64,000 nt of DNA from Elizabethkingia sp. YR214 (GTDB lineage Bacteria > Bacteroidota > Bacteroidia > Flavobacteriales > Weeksellaceae): assembly GCF_003058195.1 (NCBI RefSeq), contig NZ_QBUH01000002.1:372001-436000 (forward strand). The letters are read 5' to 3'. Position numbers and translations under genes: made by a program. The notes under the pieces are model-generated. The model was given only the letters and a program-made list of their open reading frames with translations, was not told the origin of the DNA and made no database searches. Shown here piece by piece: positions 26,364-32,806 of the stretch (the first letter of the stretch is position 1; every line of letters begins with the position of its first letter).

Positions 26364-27836
26364 ATGAAGAAATTTCTATTCTATCCCTGTTTATGGGGAG
26401 TTCTGACTTTATCCTTGTTATCTTCTTGTCGAACAGAAGATAATATTTCCAAACAAAATCAGGAAGACAAACGTTTTGCAACATTCACTTCTCAATCGGG
26501 GAAAACAATTAACTATGCCAATGGCTTTGCATCCCTGATGATAAAGTATGATGAACTAAACAAATCCAATTTATCAGGAATTGCTAATAAACCAATATTA
26601 AAAGCCTCATCTGATCAAAATACATCTACTACAGGCTCTTATATAGAGTTCAATGTACGTTCTCAGGTTATAAAGAATACAGATGGCAATATATGGGTTG
26701 TTTTTCCTAAAGTTGAAAATGGAACTGTAACCAGTTTAATTGTTTCATTATTATCTGAAAAAGAAACCAAGCTATCCTATTATACTATAGATAAGAATGA
26801 TGAGTTTTATAAAACTAATGTTCCGTTATTTCAAGAAGCCTATAATAGGTATAAGAAAAGAAATGTGCGCTTAGCATTGAGTGCTAGTGCAAGTATACAA
26901 TTCATGGCAAATAATGATTGTGATAATAGACCGGATGAAAGATGTAGTGAAATTGAAGAAGTAATTATTACTAATCCCAGACCAATTAAAACACCTAATA
27001 AAGACATAACTTTACCAACAGGAGACCAAACTGATAATAGTATTCCGGGAAGTGATTGCGGAACATTTGGAGACTGCTTTGGAGGTGGAGGGGGTGGAGG
27101 CACCGGTACTGGTACTCCACAACAAGATGCTTGTAGTAAGGCGAAAATAGCAAGCGTAACAGCTAATAATATCACGCAAGACTTACAAGTTAAAGAAAAA
27201 GCGCTTGATCCACTTAACAAAATAAGAACCGATAAAGTTGAGCATGGTATAGGAGTTGGTAGAAATTCTAATAGAAATATAACTGTATCTCCAATTTCCA
27301 CAGGAGTGGCTGATCAAACTACGGTTCAGGCACCTGATGGCGATTATGTATTTAATGCTCATACACATCCTTCTGGAACTGATACTCCACATTCTGGACC
27401 GGATTTATATAATGCATTAGAAAATATTGCTAAATCGTCATCATTCGAAGGAACTCTCGTTATTAATAGCTCAGGGACAACTTATGGAATTTTTGTAAAT
27501 GATAGGAACGCTGTCATAGAGTTTTTAAAAAAATATCCAAAAGAAGGTAATTTAGGGTCAAAAGAGTTTAATACTTCAAATGATATAGGTAAGGACTATA
27601 ACGCAATAAGAGATAGTTTTAGTTCAGGTAGAAGCCCTAGTAATGGTCTAGCAGAACAAACAGCAGGAATGGAAGCGGCATTATCTTATGTTATACAAAA
27701 ATATAATATGGGAGTTAGCATTCTGAAAGCAGATAAAAATGGTAACTTTAAAGGAATAACGGCTAAGGCCGAAAAAGTATACGATCCTGTTAATAAGGAA
27801 TATAAAGATGGTTATTCTTCAAATCTATGTAATTAA
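26364..27836 (+). CDS. Lipoprotein with JAMM-like C-terminal domain, candidate effector (cargo)
   Basis: 490 residues from MKKFLF at 26364; an ATG at 26247 would add 39 residues and bury the signal peptide, so it is rejected. Lipobox LLSSC puts the lipid on C22. Residues about 23-200 match the N-terminal part of the lipoprotein at 29194-30645 (RTED, EDKRF, INYxxGFA, SQ, VFP). A Gly/Thr-rich linker at about 240 precedes a C-terminal domain with E293 in VEHGIG, H333-T-H335-PSG and S344-x2-D347, the residues of a JAMM/MPN zinc peptidase with one extra spacer residue. A fixed secreted N-terminus joined to an exchangeable hydrolase domain suggests a polymorphic effector. The next gene is a likely partner. 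Confidence 0.7.
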   Translation: MKKFLFYPCLWGVLTLSLLSSCRTEDNISKQNQEDKRFATFTSQSGKTINYANGFASLMIKYDELNKSNLSGIANKPILKASSDQNTSTTGSYIEFNVRSQVIKNTDGNIWVVFPKVENGTVTSLIVSLLSEKETKLSYYTIDKNDEFYKTNVPLFQEAYNRYKKRNVRLALSASASIQFMANNDCDNRPDERCSEIEEVIITNPRPIKTPNKDITLPTGDQTDNSIPGSDCGTFGDCFGGGGGGGTGTGTPQQDACSKAKIASVTANNITQDLQVKEKALDPLNKIRTDKVEHGIGVGRNSNRNITVSPISTGVADQTTVQAPDGDYVFNAHTHPSGTDTPHSGPDLYNALENIAKSSSFEGTLVINSSGTTYGIFVNDRNAVIEFLKKYPKEGNLGSKEFNTSNDIGKDYNAIRDSFSSGRSPSNGLAEQTAGMEAALSYVIQKYNMGVSILKADKNGNFKGITAKAEKVYDPVNKEYKDGYSSNLCN

Positions 27837-27853
27837 CAATTAATATAATAAAT

Positions 27854-28327
27854 ATGAAAGCAAATATTCTAATAATAACAGCGATGCTTACAATATTTTC
27901 TTGTAAAGCACAACAAAATAATAACTATTCGAAGAGTTATAGTGAAAATGTAACTAAATTAAAAAAGGTAATTCCAAATAAGGTAAGTTTTTATGGGAAG
28001 CCTCTTTATACGTTTTTACAAGATTTAAATGATAAAAATATAACTATACGGGAAGGTTATAATGCCGATGAATGGGATAATGATAAATTAAGATTATATT
28101 TTATAGATTGGGATTCCAGGAATACTTTGAAAGATGGAGAAATTGCTTCATCAATTTTAATCACATTTGACAAACCTTTTGAGAAGGATAAAGCAAGTAG
28201 TATTGTCAAAGAAAACAGAGCGAAATGGAATGAAAATATGGTGAACTTTTTTAAAGATATGATCATAAAAGAAATTGCTTTTGAAAATGTATCGGGTATT
28301 AATGCATTAGGTAGTAAGCCTAAATAA
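27854..28327 (+). CDS. Small lipoprotein, candidate immunity protein
   Basis: 157 residues. A signal peptide ends in lipobox TIFSC (lipid on C17), then AQQNNNYSKSY. The mature part is a compact, charged alpha/beta-like chain rich in Trp and Asp (EWDNDKLRLYFIDWDS). It begins 17 bp after the JAMM lipoprotein on the same strand and is last in the element. Size, export and position fit an immunity protein protecting the envelope from the partner's C-terminal domain. No family is recognised, so the role is inferred from context. Confidence 0.5.
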   Translation: MKANILIITAMLTIFSCKAQQNNNYSKSYSENVTKLKKVIPNKVSFYGKPLYTFLQDLNDKNITIREGYNADEWDNDKLRLYFIDWDSRNTLKDGEIASSILITFDKPFEKDKASSIVKENRAKWNENMVNFFKDMIIKEIAFENVSGINALGSKPK

Positions 28328-28459
28328 ATTTATGGACAATGTTATCTATATACCCCCTGACTAATTGAACCGAACCCTGAATCAAAATATTTTCAATCAT
28401 ATGCTTGGCGATACATTACCTAAAAAGTAATTATAAAAATAATAGCAAAAACAACTTTA

Positions 28460-28483
28460 GCGGAACAATAGTGGTAACAAATT
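28460..28483 (+). repeat. Right copy of the 24-bp direct repeat
   Basis: Same as 20236-20259 except T for C at position 10. It lies 43 bp inside attR, while the left copy lies 134 bp inside attL. Confidence 0.7.
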
Positions 28484-28526
28484 AAATAAGATAGCTTAAA
28501 AATGCCTTAAAACCTGTGATTCATAT

Positions 28527-28545
28527 ATTCCTCATGGGGCTACAA
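28527..28545 (+). repeat. attR: 19-bp copy of the tRNA-Arg 3' end
   Basis: Identical to 20083-20101. Only the last part of a tRNA is present; upstream sequence cannot form a tRNA. It marks the right junction of the element with the chromosome. Confidence 0.9.
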
Positions 28546-28573
28546 GCCGCTCGATAAACAGGGCGGCTTTTTA
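28544..28573 (+). terminator. Probable original tRNA-Arg terminator, now displaced
   Basis: AAGCCGC (28544-28550) and GCGGCTT (28563-28569) flank a 12-nt loop, followed by TTTATTTTT. In the empty site this would follow the tRNA directly. Confidence 0.75.
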
Positions 28574-28626
28574 TTTTTACCCCCACTTTTACCCCCGAAA
28601 ATATTATTTACAATCAATTTTTAAAT

Positions 28627-28697
28627 AAAAAAGGTCCCGATTTCTCAGGACCAACCAAATCACATTCCCATACAATAACCTTTGGGGGTTTGTAATA
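28627..28697 (-). ncRNA. Candidate small RNA with own promoter and terminator
   Basis: On the minus strand a TACATTTG -7 element (28703-28710) is followed about 50 bp later by GGTCC...GGACC (28652-28633) and TTTTTTATTT. No ORF of note lies between. The expected transcript is about 70 nt. It could equally be a short leader or a promoter-terminator remnant. Confidence 0.4.
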
Positions 28698-28750
28698 CTC
28701 TTCAAATGTAAATAGAAACATTTTTGAAGTTTTATGGATTACCGTAAGGA

Positions 28751-28779
28751 AAAGAAAAACCCCGAAGTTAGTCGGGGTT
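28751..28779 (-). terminator. Terminator of the 28784 gene
   Basis: AACCCCGA (28758-28765) and TCGGGGTT (28772-28779) form an 8-bp GC-rich stem with a 6-nt loop; on the minus strand TTTCTTTTCC follows. It lies 4 bp after the stop codon. Confidence 0.85.
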
Positions 28780-28783
28780 ATAT

Positions 28784-29206
28784 TTATTCGACAATTCCTT
28801 GAGAGGTTTCTATAGGTTTATGCAGCTTCTTTGCATTTATATCATAATAAACTTTATATATTTTAGTTTTCATAGGAACACTCCAGAAGTAAAGATTTTT
28901 TTTATCTTCATTTGAAACAAATCGTTTAGGGTAAAGCTTTACTTCTAGTAATTTAGGGGAGGTAAAATCAATAATACTGTAATCTCTATAATACTCTGGA
29001 TAACCATTGTTAATTTTACTAAAGGATTCTTCAAATTCTTTTAGCAACTGTACGTATTTAGCTTTACCTCCGACTCTTTTAAATTCAGTTGTTTCTGAAA
29101 CGCCTTCTACTGTCCCAATCTTTATATATTTAAGGCGGCTCTGGCTATAATAAAAAGTATTTACCCCCAGAAATAGGCAAAATCCTATTAATTTTATTTT
29201 CCACAT
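28784..29206 (-). CDS. Small secreted protein, candidate immunity partner of the HExxH lipoprotein
   Basis: 140 residues. A signal peptide (about 1-22, MWKIKLIGFCLFLGV to YYSQS) lacks a lipobox, so the product should be periplasmic. The mature chain is basic and beta-rich (SPKLLEVKLYPKRF, KIYKVYYDINAKK). Its start overlaps the end of the metallopeptidase-like lipoprotein gene by 13 bp, so the pair is translationally coupled. By position it is a candidate immunity protein. It is not similar by eye to the other small partner at 27854. Confidence 0.5.
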   Translation of the reverse strand: MWKIKLIGFCLFLGVNTFYYSQSRLKYIKIGTVEGVSETTEFKRVGGKAKYVQLLKEFEESFSKINNGYPEYYRDYSIIDFTSPKLLEVKLYPKRFVSNEDKKNLYFWSVPMKTKIYKVYYDINAKKLHKPIETSQGIVE

Positions 29207-30645
29207 GGTGCTTTTCTATTAAATGTATTATTCGCTTCAGTAATTTTATCTTTTTTTGCCTGAGAAAGAGCATCATAAGCTTTGGTTCTTTGAAGTCCTG
29301 TCCAAGCCAAATTTTCATAATCAGCCTTACTATGATTATACCCATCAAATTGCCCTAAGGCAGCTACCATTTTAGGTATATAGTATTCAGTCATAAATCT
29401 ATGCTGAGAGTTTTCATCTTTGTATAACTCCTTGCTATAAGCTTCCAATAAAGCAGGGAGACTTTCAGAATTTATTTCTTTTATATTGTCGCCATTCCAT
29501 CCTACGTTTACTAAATCATGAAACATTTTAGCATGAATCATTTCATGAATATAAGTTGTAGCAATACCTAAATCTGTTGAACCCAATGCATCTGGATTCA
29601 TGGTAATAGTGATATAGCCATTCTTTATATTTTCAGGATTAGTTTGTCCAGTTGTAATAGTTCCGGGTGGGGACGAAATAGGTTTTATTATAAAACTTAA
29701 ATTAAGTATAGAACTACTTCCTTTAAAATTGCCTAATAAATTATTAAACAGTCCTACCTTACTTTTTAGATTCTGATAAACATCATTTGCACATTTATTA
29801 TCTCTCAAATTTCTATCATCTATATGATCTTTTGCCCATTCATCACCAGATTGACCTAAAGCTCCACTACCTCCACCGCCACCTTTATAGGGAGGACAGT
29901 TTTCATACATTTCACAACCTCCACCCGGACCAACAGGGGGGAGTTTTATATCCTGTGGTAATGGAGGAGGTATTACTGGTGGTGGCGGTACTTTAGGTAC
30001 TGTAATAGTAACACCCGGAATTTCTTTTTCAGGTCCACTGCTTCCACCGTCTCCCTCTTTATTGGTGTCATTCTCTCCGTTTCCATTAATACTTATTCCA
30101 TGAGTTTTAATTGGTGGGGCTAATGCTACCGGAGAACTTCCGGGAGGGAATTTACCGGACGCAGGAATATGAATCGGTCTATCATTTTCTCTGTCTACAG
30201 CGAGAAAGCGTTGCATAGTTTCAGAATAGCCTTTCTGGTTCTCCTCTAAAACAGTATACCTTAAAGAAGTATCATTGTTTTCTAAAATTGCCATAATCAA
30301 TCCATTAATACTATTATCTTTTCTTAACGGAAAAACCATTGCTTTAGTACCATCCTCTAGTGTAAATAGTTGAGAGTGAATTCTGAAATCTATAACTCCA
30401 AAATCTTTGGCTACTAATTTTTGATCTTTTTCTTTAATACTGTTTTCCTTAAAGTAGTTCTGATAGAGATAAGCAAAGCCTTGAACATAATTAATTTTTT
30501 CGCCTTTAGACTTTGGAATAAAAACAGCAAACCGTTTATCTTCTACTTGTTTTTGAGTGATCACACCATCTTCAGTACGGCAAGACTGCAAGACGGATAA
30601 TATTAGAATGCCCCATAACAAAGCTTTTAATAAATTTTTTGTCAT
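29194..30645 (-). CDS. Lipoprotein with HExxH metallopeptidase C-terminal domain, candidate effector
   Basis: 483 residues. The lipobox LQSC puts the lipid on C22. Residues 23-190 are homologous to the lipoprotein at 26364 (RTED, EDKRF, INYVQGFA, SQ, MVFP). A long Pro/Gly-rich linker (about 195-280, with PPPPVIPPPLPQ and GGGGG) ends in a C-terminal zincin: H367-E368-M-I-H371 in THIS order within YIHEMIHAKMFHD, with glutamates in SESLPALLEAYSKEL as possible third ligand. It lies outside the element on the opposite strand, 650 bp from attR. Same N-terminus with a different hydrolase end indicates domain swapping. Target unknown. Confidence 0.7.
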   Translation of the reverse strand: MTKNLLKALLWGILILSVLQSCRTEDGVITQKQVEDKRFAVFIPKSKGEKINYVQGFAYLYQNYFKENSIKEKDQKLVAKDFGVIDFRIHSQLFTLEDGTKAMVFPLRKDNSINGLIMAILENNDTSLRYTVLEENQKGYSETMQRFLAVDRENDRPIHIPASGKFPPGSSPVALAPPIKTHGISINGNGENDTNKEGDGGSSGPEKEIPGVTITVPKVPPPPVIPPPLPQDIKLPPVGPGGGCEMYENCPPYKGGGGGSGALGQSGDEWAKDHIDDRNLRDNKCANDVYQNLKSKVGLFNNLLGNFKGSSSILNLSFIIKPISSPPGTITTGQTNPENIKNGYITITMNPDALGSTDLGIATTYIHEMIHAKMFHDLVNVGWNGDNIKEINSESLPALLEAYSKELYKDENSQHRFMTEYYIPKMVAALGQFDGYNHSKADYENLAWTGLQRTKAYDALSQAKKDKITEANNTFNRKAPCGK

Positions 30646-30767
30646 ATATGTTAAAGTTTTGTTTTCGGTGTGTTAAACTTAAAAATAATTTTTCATATAT
30701 TTGTTTAACATAATTTATTTTCTTTTACAGGAAACCGTAATGCTGTTAAAAAGTTTATAGTATAAAG

Positions 30768-30792
30768 AAAAATCCCAGCAACTTGTGCTGGG
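30768..30792 (-). terminator. Intrinsic terminator, minus strand
   Basis: CCCAGCA (30774-30780), 5-nt loop, TGCTGGG (30786-30792); on the minus strand ATTTTTCTTT follows. It lies 24 bp after the stop of the glucosaminidase remnant and presumably served it. Confidence 0.8.
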
Positions 30793-30816
30793 CAATTGAA
30801 CATCTCATTTTTTTAG

Positions 30817-31056
30817 TTATACGAATTTTACAATACTTCTAACTACATCTTTTAAGACTTTTGCATAATCTGGAGCAGTAGCAATTACATCAATAAATTT
30901 ATTAGGATCTGATTTAACAGTTAATGCAGCTGCATACCTTTTGTTCCGGAAAAAGGAATTAGCATGATCTGTGAAGCTTTTTTCAGGTGTCTTATATTTT
31001 CGGAAATAGTCTTTTCTGATATGTTTAAAAATTTTGCACCATTTTTTATTTCCTAT
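30817..31056 (-). pseudogene. 3' remnant of a peptidoglycan glucosaminidase (GH73-like) gene
   Basis: An open frame of about 80 codons without a start codon ends in TAA at 30817-30819. It reads DYFRKYKTPEKSFTDH, then ANSFFRNKRYAAAL and APDYAKVL. The phrase FRKYKxxExSxxDHxxFxxxNxRY is the C-terminal part of glucosaminidase domains of bacterial autolysins. The N-terminal catalytic half is missing; an in-frame stop lies just upstream. The retained terminator supports a once-functional gene. It may be a relic toxin domain in this effector-rich area. Confidence 0.7.
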
Positions 31057-31158
31057 TTATTTTTTGGAAACTAGAATAGCCCCATCTTTATTTACAAACC
31101 AATACATGTATATTTGTAAACACAATTAGTCTGGCGTCAATAATTTAGGATACTTGTT

Positions 31159-31671
31159 ATGATTGAAGATTTTAAAACTAAGCTGCTCGAAAACATTCCG
31201 CTAACTAACGAAGAAATAGGAGACATGGAATCAAGATTGAATAGTTTCAAAGCCAAGATAACAATCATTTTGAGCTTTGCTACGGTTTTGGTTATGGTAT
31301 TTGTTTCTTTTCTCATAAAAGATAATTTTAAAACTTTCAAATACTACGATTATATGTTGTTTGCAATGGCGGGGTTTGCTTTATTTGGGCTTGGTTATCT
31401 GATGGGACAGTTAGTTTTGTGGTACGATACTGCGAACTGGAAAAAAGACAAGGCTGCAGGGAAAAATGAATTGGTGGGCATCATTATCAATCGTGATAAA
31501 ACAGAGTACGGAGAGTATTTTACTTTTGCCGGAGCAAATAAAAATGAAAAGATAAGAATAAAAGTAGCACAGGAAGATTATTCCCGCTATGCGATAGGTG
31601 ACAGGTTATCCGTTATATATTTAAAGTTTAGCAAAGAAGCGCTGAAAATAAATCCAATATTTACAAAATAG
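31159..31671 (+). CDS. Membrane protein of unknown function
   Basis: 170 residues. A cytoplasmic N-terminal helix (1-33) is followed by two membrane segments (about 36-54 and 64-86) and a charged beta-rich C-terminal domain (YGEYFTFAGANK, RLSVIYLKF). I recognise no family. It is followed after 6 bp by another two-TM protein on the same strand. The pair lies between candidate effector genes, so immunity proteins whose toxins have been lost are possible, but the sequence alone shows no function. Confidence 0.5.
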   Translation: MIEDFKTKLLENIPLTNEEIGDMESRLNSFKAKITIILSFATVLVMVFVSFLIKDNFKTFKYYDYMLFAMAGFALFGLGYLMGQLVLWYDTANWKKDKAAGKNELVGIIINRDKTEYGEYFTFAGANKNEKIRIKVAQEDYSRYAIGDRLSVIYLKFSKEALKINPIFTK

Positions 31672-31677
31672 CTGTTT

Positions 31678-32274
31678 ATGAATACCTATCACTTCCGTTT
31701 TAACAATGGCAAGAAAACTGCGACTATTTTGTTTTGGTTTTTTGCTACTTTGCTTACTGTTTCACTAACAGGTGCTATGATTGTTGTATTACCAAATCCG
31801 CGTCCGTTTTTTCCTGCCTGGATATTGCTAATATCTTTTCCATTGATGTTAATGGCTATTTACAGGTTATTTAAAGTAGCCACCAAAAGAGGGGCGAGTG
31901 ACATTATTTCGCTTAGTCAAGAAGGCTTTATTAGCTCCTGCTTCGGTGAAGTTCTGTTTTCGGAAATACAATCCATTCAAGTACCAGTAAGAGAAATAAG
32001 TTTACTTGGTGGGCTACAGTGGGCTTATTACAAAAAAACAGATGCTGATCCACCTAACCTGAAATTTTCGATTGTCACCAAAGATGGGAAAATGTTAACT
32101 TTTATATTGAATGAATGGGGTGGGCTTTATAATTCGAAAGAAGACTTTTCTATTTTCTTCAATTTTATCACAGTGCTAGCCGATCATTTGTATCAGCTAC
32201 ATTACCTCAACGAACCATATAAAAGCTATTTGAAGATCCTTGATGAAGAAGGTTTCTGGAGAATACCGGGTTAA
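31678..32274 (+). CDS. Membrane protein of unknown function
   Basis: 198 residues. Two membrane segments at about 17-38 and 46-62 are followed by a soluble C-terminal domain with GASDIISLSQEGF and SEIQSIQVP, reminiscent of PH-like membrane-anchored domains. No family assigned. It is 6 bp after the 170-residue membrane protein and presumably in the same operon. The next 530 bp hold no intact gene. Confidence 0.5.
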   Translation: MNTYHFRFNNGKKTATILFWFFATLLTVSLTGAMIVVLPNPRPFFPAWILLISFPLMLMAIYRLFKVATKRGASDIISLSQEGFISSCFGEVLFSEIQSIQVPVREISLLGGLQWAYYKKTDADPPNLKFSIVTKDGKMLTFILNEWGGLYNSKEDFSIFFNFITVLADHLYQLHYLNEPYKSYLKILDEEGFWRIPG

Positions 32275-32369
32275 ATTAATATGAAATCTTCTGTTTTAGA
32301 TATATTCCATAGAACCGATCCGGAATTTGAATATCTCGCATAATTCCTGCAGATAATGTAAGACATCAT

Positions 32370-32592
32370 CTATTTTTTTCTGGACCATGCCCAAAAAAAA
32401 GAAGTCAATATTCCTACTGCCAAAAATTCTAAAGTAAATTGTATTTCATTAGCTATAGCCGCAATAAAATTGAGTTTGAGATAAGGTGTAAAATGGAAAA
32501 CAGGAAGTAACATCCCTTCGGTTAAATAAATTAAAATTCCGGCTAAAATTATTTTTTGCCAGGCTTTTCCAAAATGTAATACACTATTAATT
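32370..32592 (-). pseudogene. Possible remnant of a small membrane protein gene
   Basis: A frame of about 74 codons ends with TAG at 32370-32372 and includes GKAWQKIILAGILIYLTEG, LPVFHF and FLAVGILTSFFWAWSRKK: two hydrophobic helices with a basic tail. No start codon lies before codon 27 (ATG at about 32514, giving 47 residues), and a stop lies just upstream. It looks like the 3' part of a lost gene; a 47-residue protein is the alternative. Confidence 0.4.
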
Positions 32593-32770
32593 CAAAAAAT
32601 AAAATTATATTTTTTTACTATGACTTGGTTGTTTTATATTCAAAAAAGTAAATCTTAAAATTAAAATAAATTTTAATGGCCAAAATTGATTACGCCATAT
32701 TATATGACAACTTTATCTTTTTTGTTTTAAATATTCAATATTTCTATATCTCTTTATTGGGAATTATAAA

Positions 32771-32778
32771 TATATTTG
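32771..32778 (+). promoter_or_regulatory. -7 promoter element of the hydrolase-peptidase operon
   Basis: TATATTTG matches TAnnTTTG and lies 28 bp before the ATG at 32807. No well-spaced -33 TTG is seen. Confidence 0.6.
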
Positions 32779-32806
32779 CGTCCAGCCATTTTAAATATTA
32801 ATATAA

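Larger units (their letters stand above)
20083..28545. mobile_element. Integrative element in tRNA-Arg, about 8.4 kb, satellite/PICI-like
   Basis: Bounded by 19-bp direct repeats at tRNA-Arg (attL) and 28527 (attR). Order: tyrosine integrase, unknown protein, excisionase-like HTH protein, putative replication protein, a repeat-rich non-coding block, an HTH protein resembling a small terminase subunit, then a lipoprotein/small lipoprotein cargo pair. No relaxase, coupling protein or conjugation gene is seen, nor any structural phage gene. Int, Xis/AlpA, Rep, origin, TerS and cargo in one orientation is the layout of phage-inducible chromosomal islands. Boundaries are well supported; the satellite interpretation is inference. 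Confidence 0.85.
28328..28783. other. Right end of the element, attR and flank
   Basis: No protein gene is seen in these 456 bp. It holds the right 24-bp repeat (28460-28483), attR (28527-28545), the old tRNA terminator (28544-28573), a promoter and terminator pair on the minus strand that may bound a small RNA, and the terminator of the 28784 gene. Confidence 0.8.
30646..31158. other. 513-bp stretch with gene remnant
   Basis: No intact gene is seen. It contains a minus-strand terminator (30768-30792) and a fragment of a glucosaminidase gene (30817-31056). The 100 bp next to 30645 are AT-rich and should contain the promoter of the HExxH lipoprotein gene, but no clear -7 element was found. 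Confidence 0.7.
32275..32806. other. 532-bp stretch with a membrane-protein remnant and a promoter
   Basis: No intact gene is seen. A decayed or very small membrane-protein frame lies on the minus strand (32370-32592) and a TATATTTG -7 element (32771-32778) precedes the hydrolase gene. The remainder is AT-rich without repeats I could find. Confidence 0.6.

Noticed and set aside
26840-27301. 153-codon frame on the minus strand
   Set aside because: It is the antisense of the lipoprotein gene; its Pro/Val/Leu-rich sequence is the complement of the Gly/Thr linker. The plus-strand frame has lipobox, homologue and motif.
20083-28545. Element considered as a conjugative transposon (CTn/ICE)
   Set aside because: No relaxase, coupling protein or tra genes are present and the size is only about 8.4 kb. 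The 239-residue protein could be a distant RteC relative, but not clearly enough to call.
26364-30645. Lipoprotein effectors considered as T6SS cargo
   Set aside because: They have lipoprotein signal peptides and lack the TLTVK N-terminus of the effectors by vgrG, so Sec-dependent export is more likely. They are described as a separate system.
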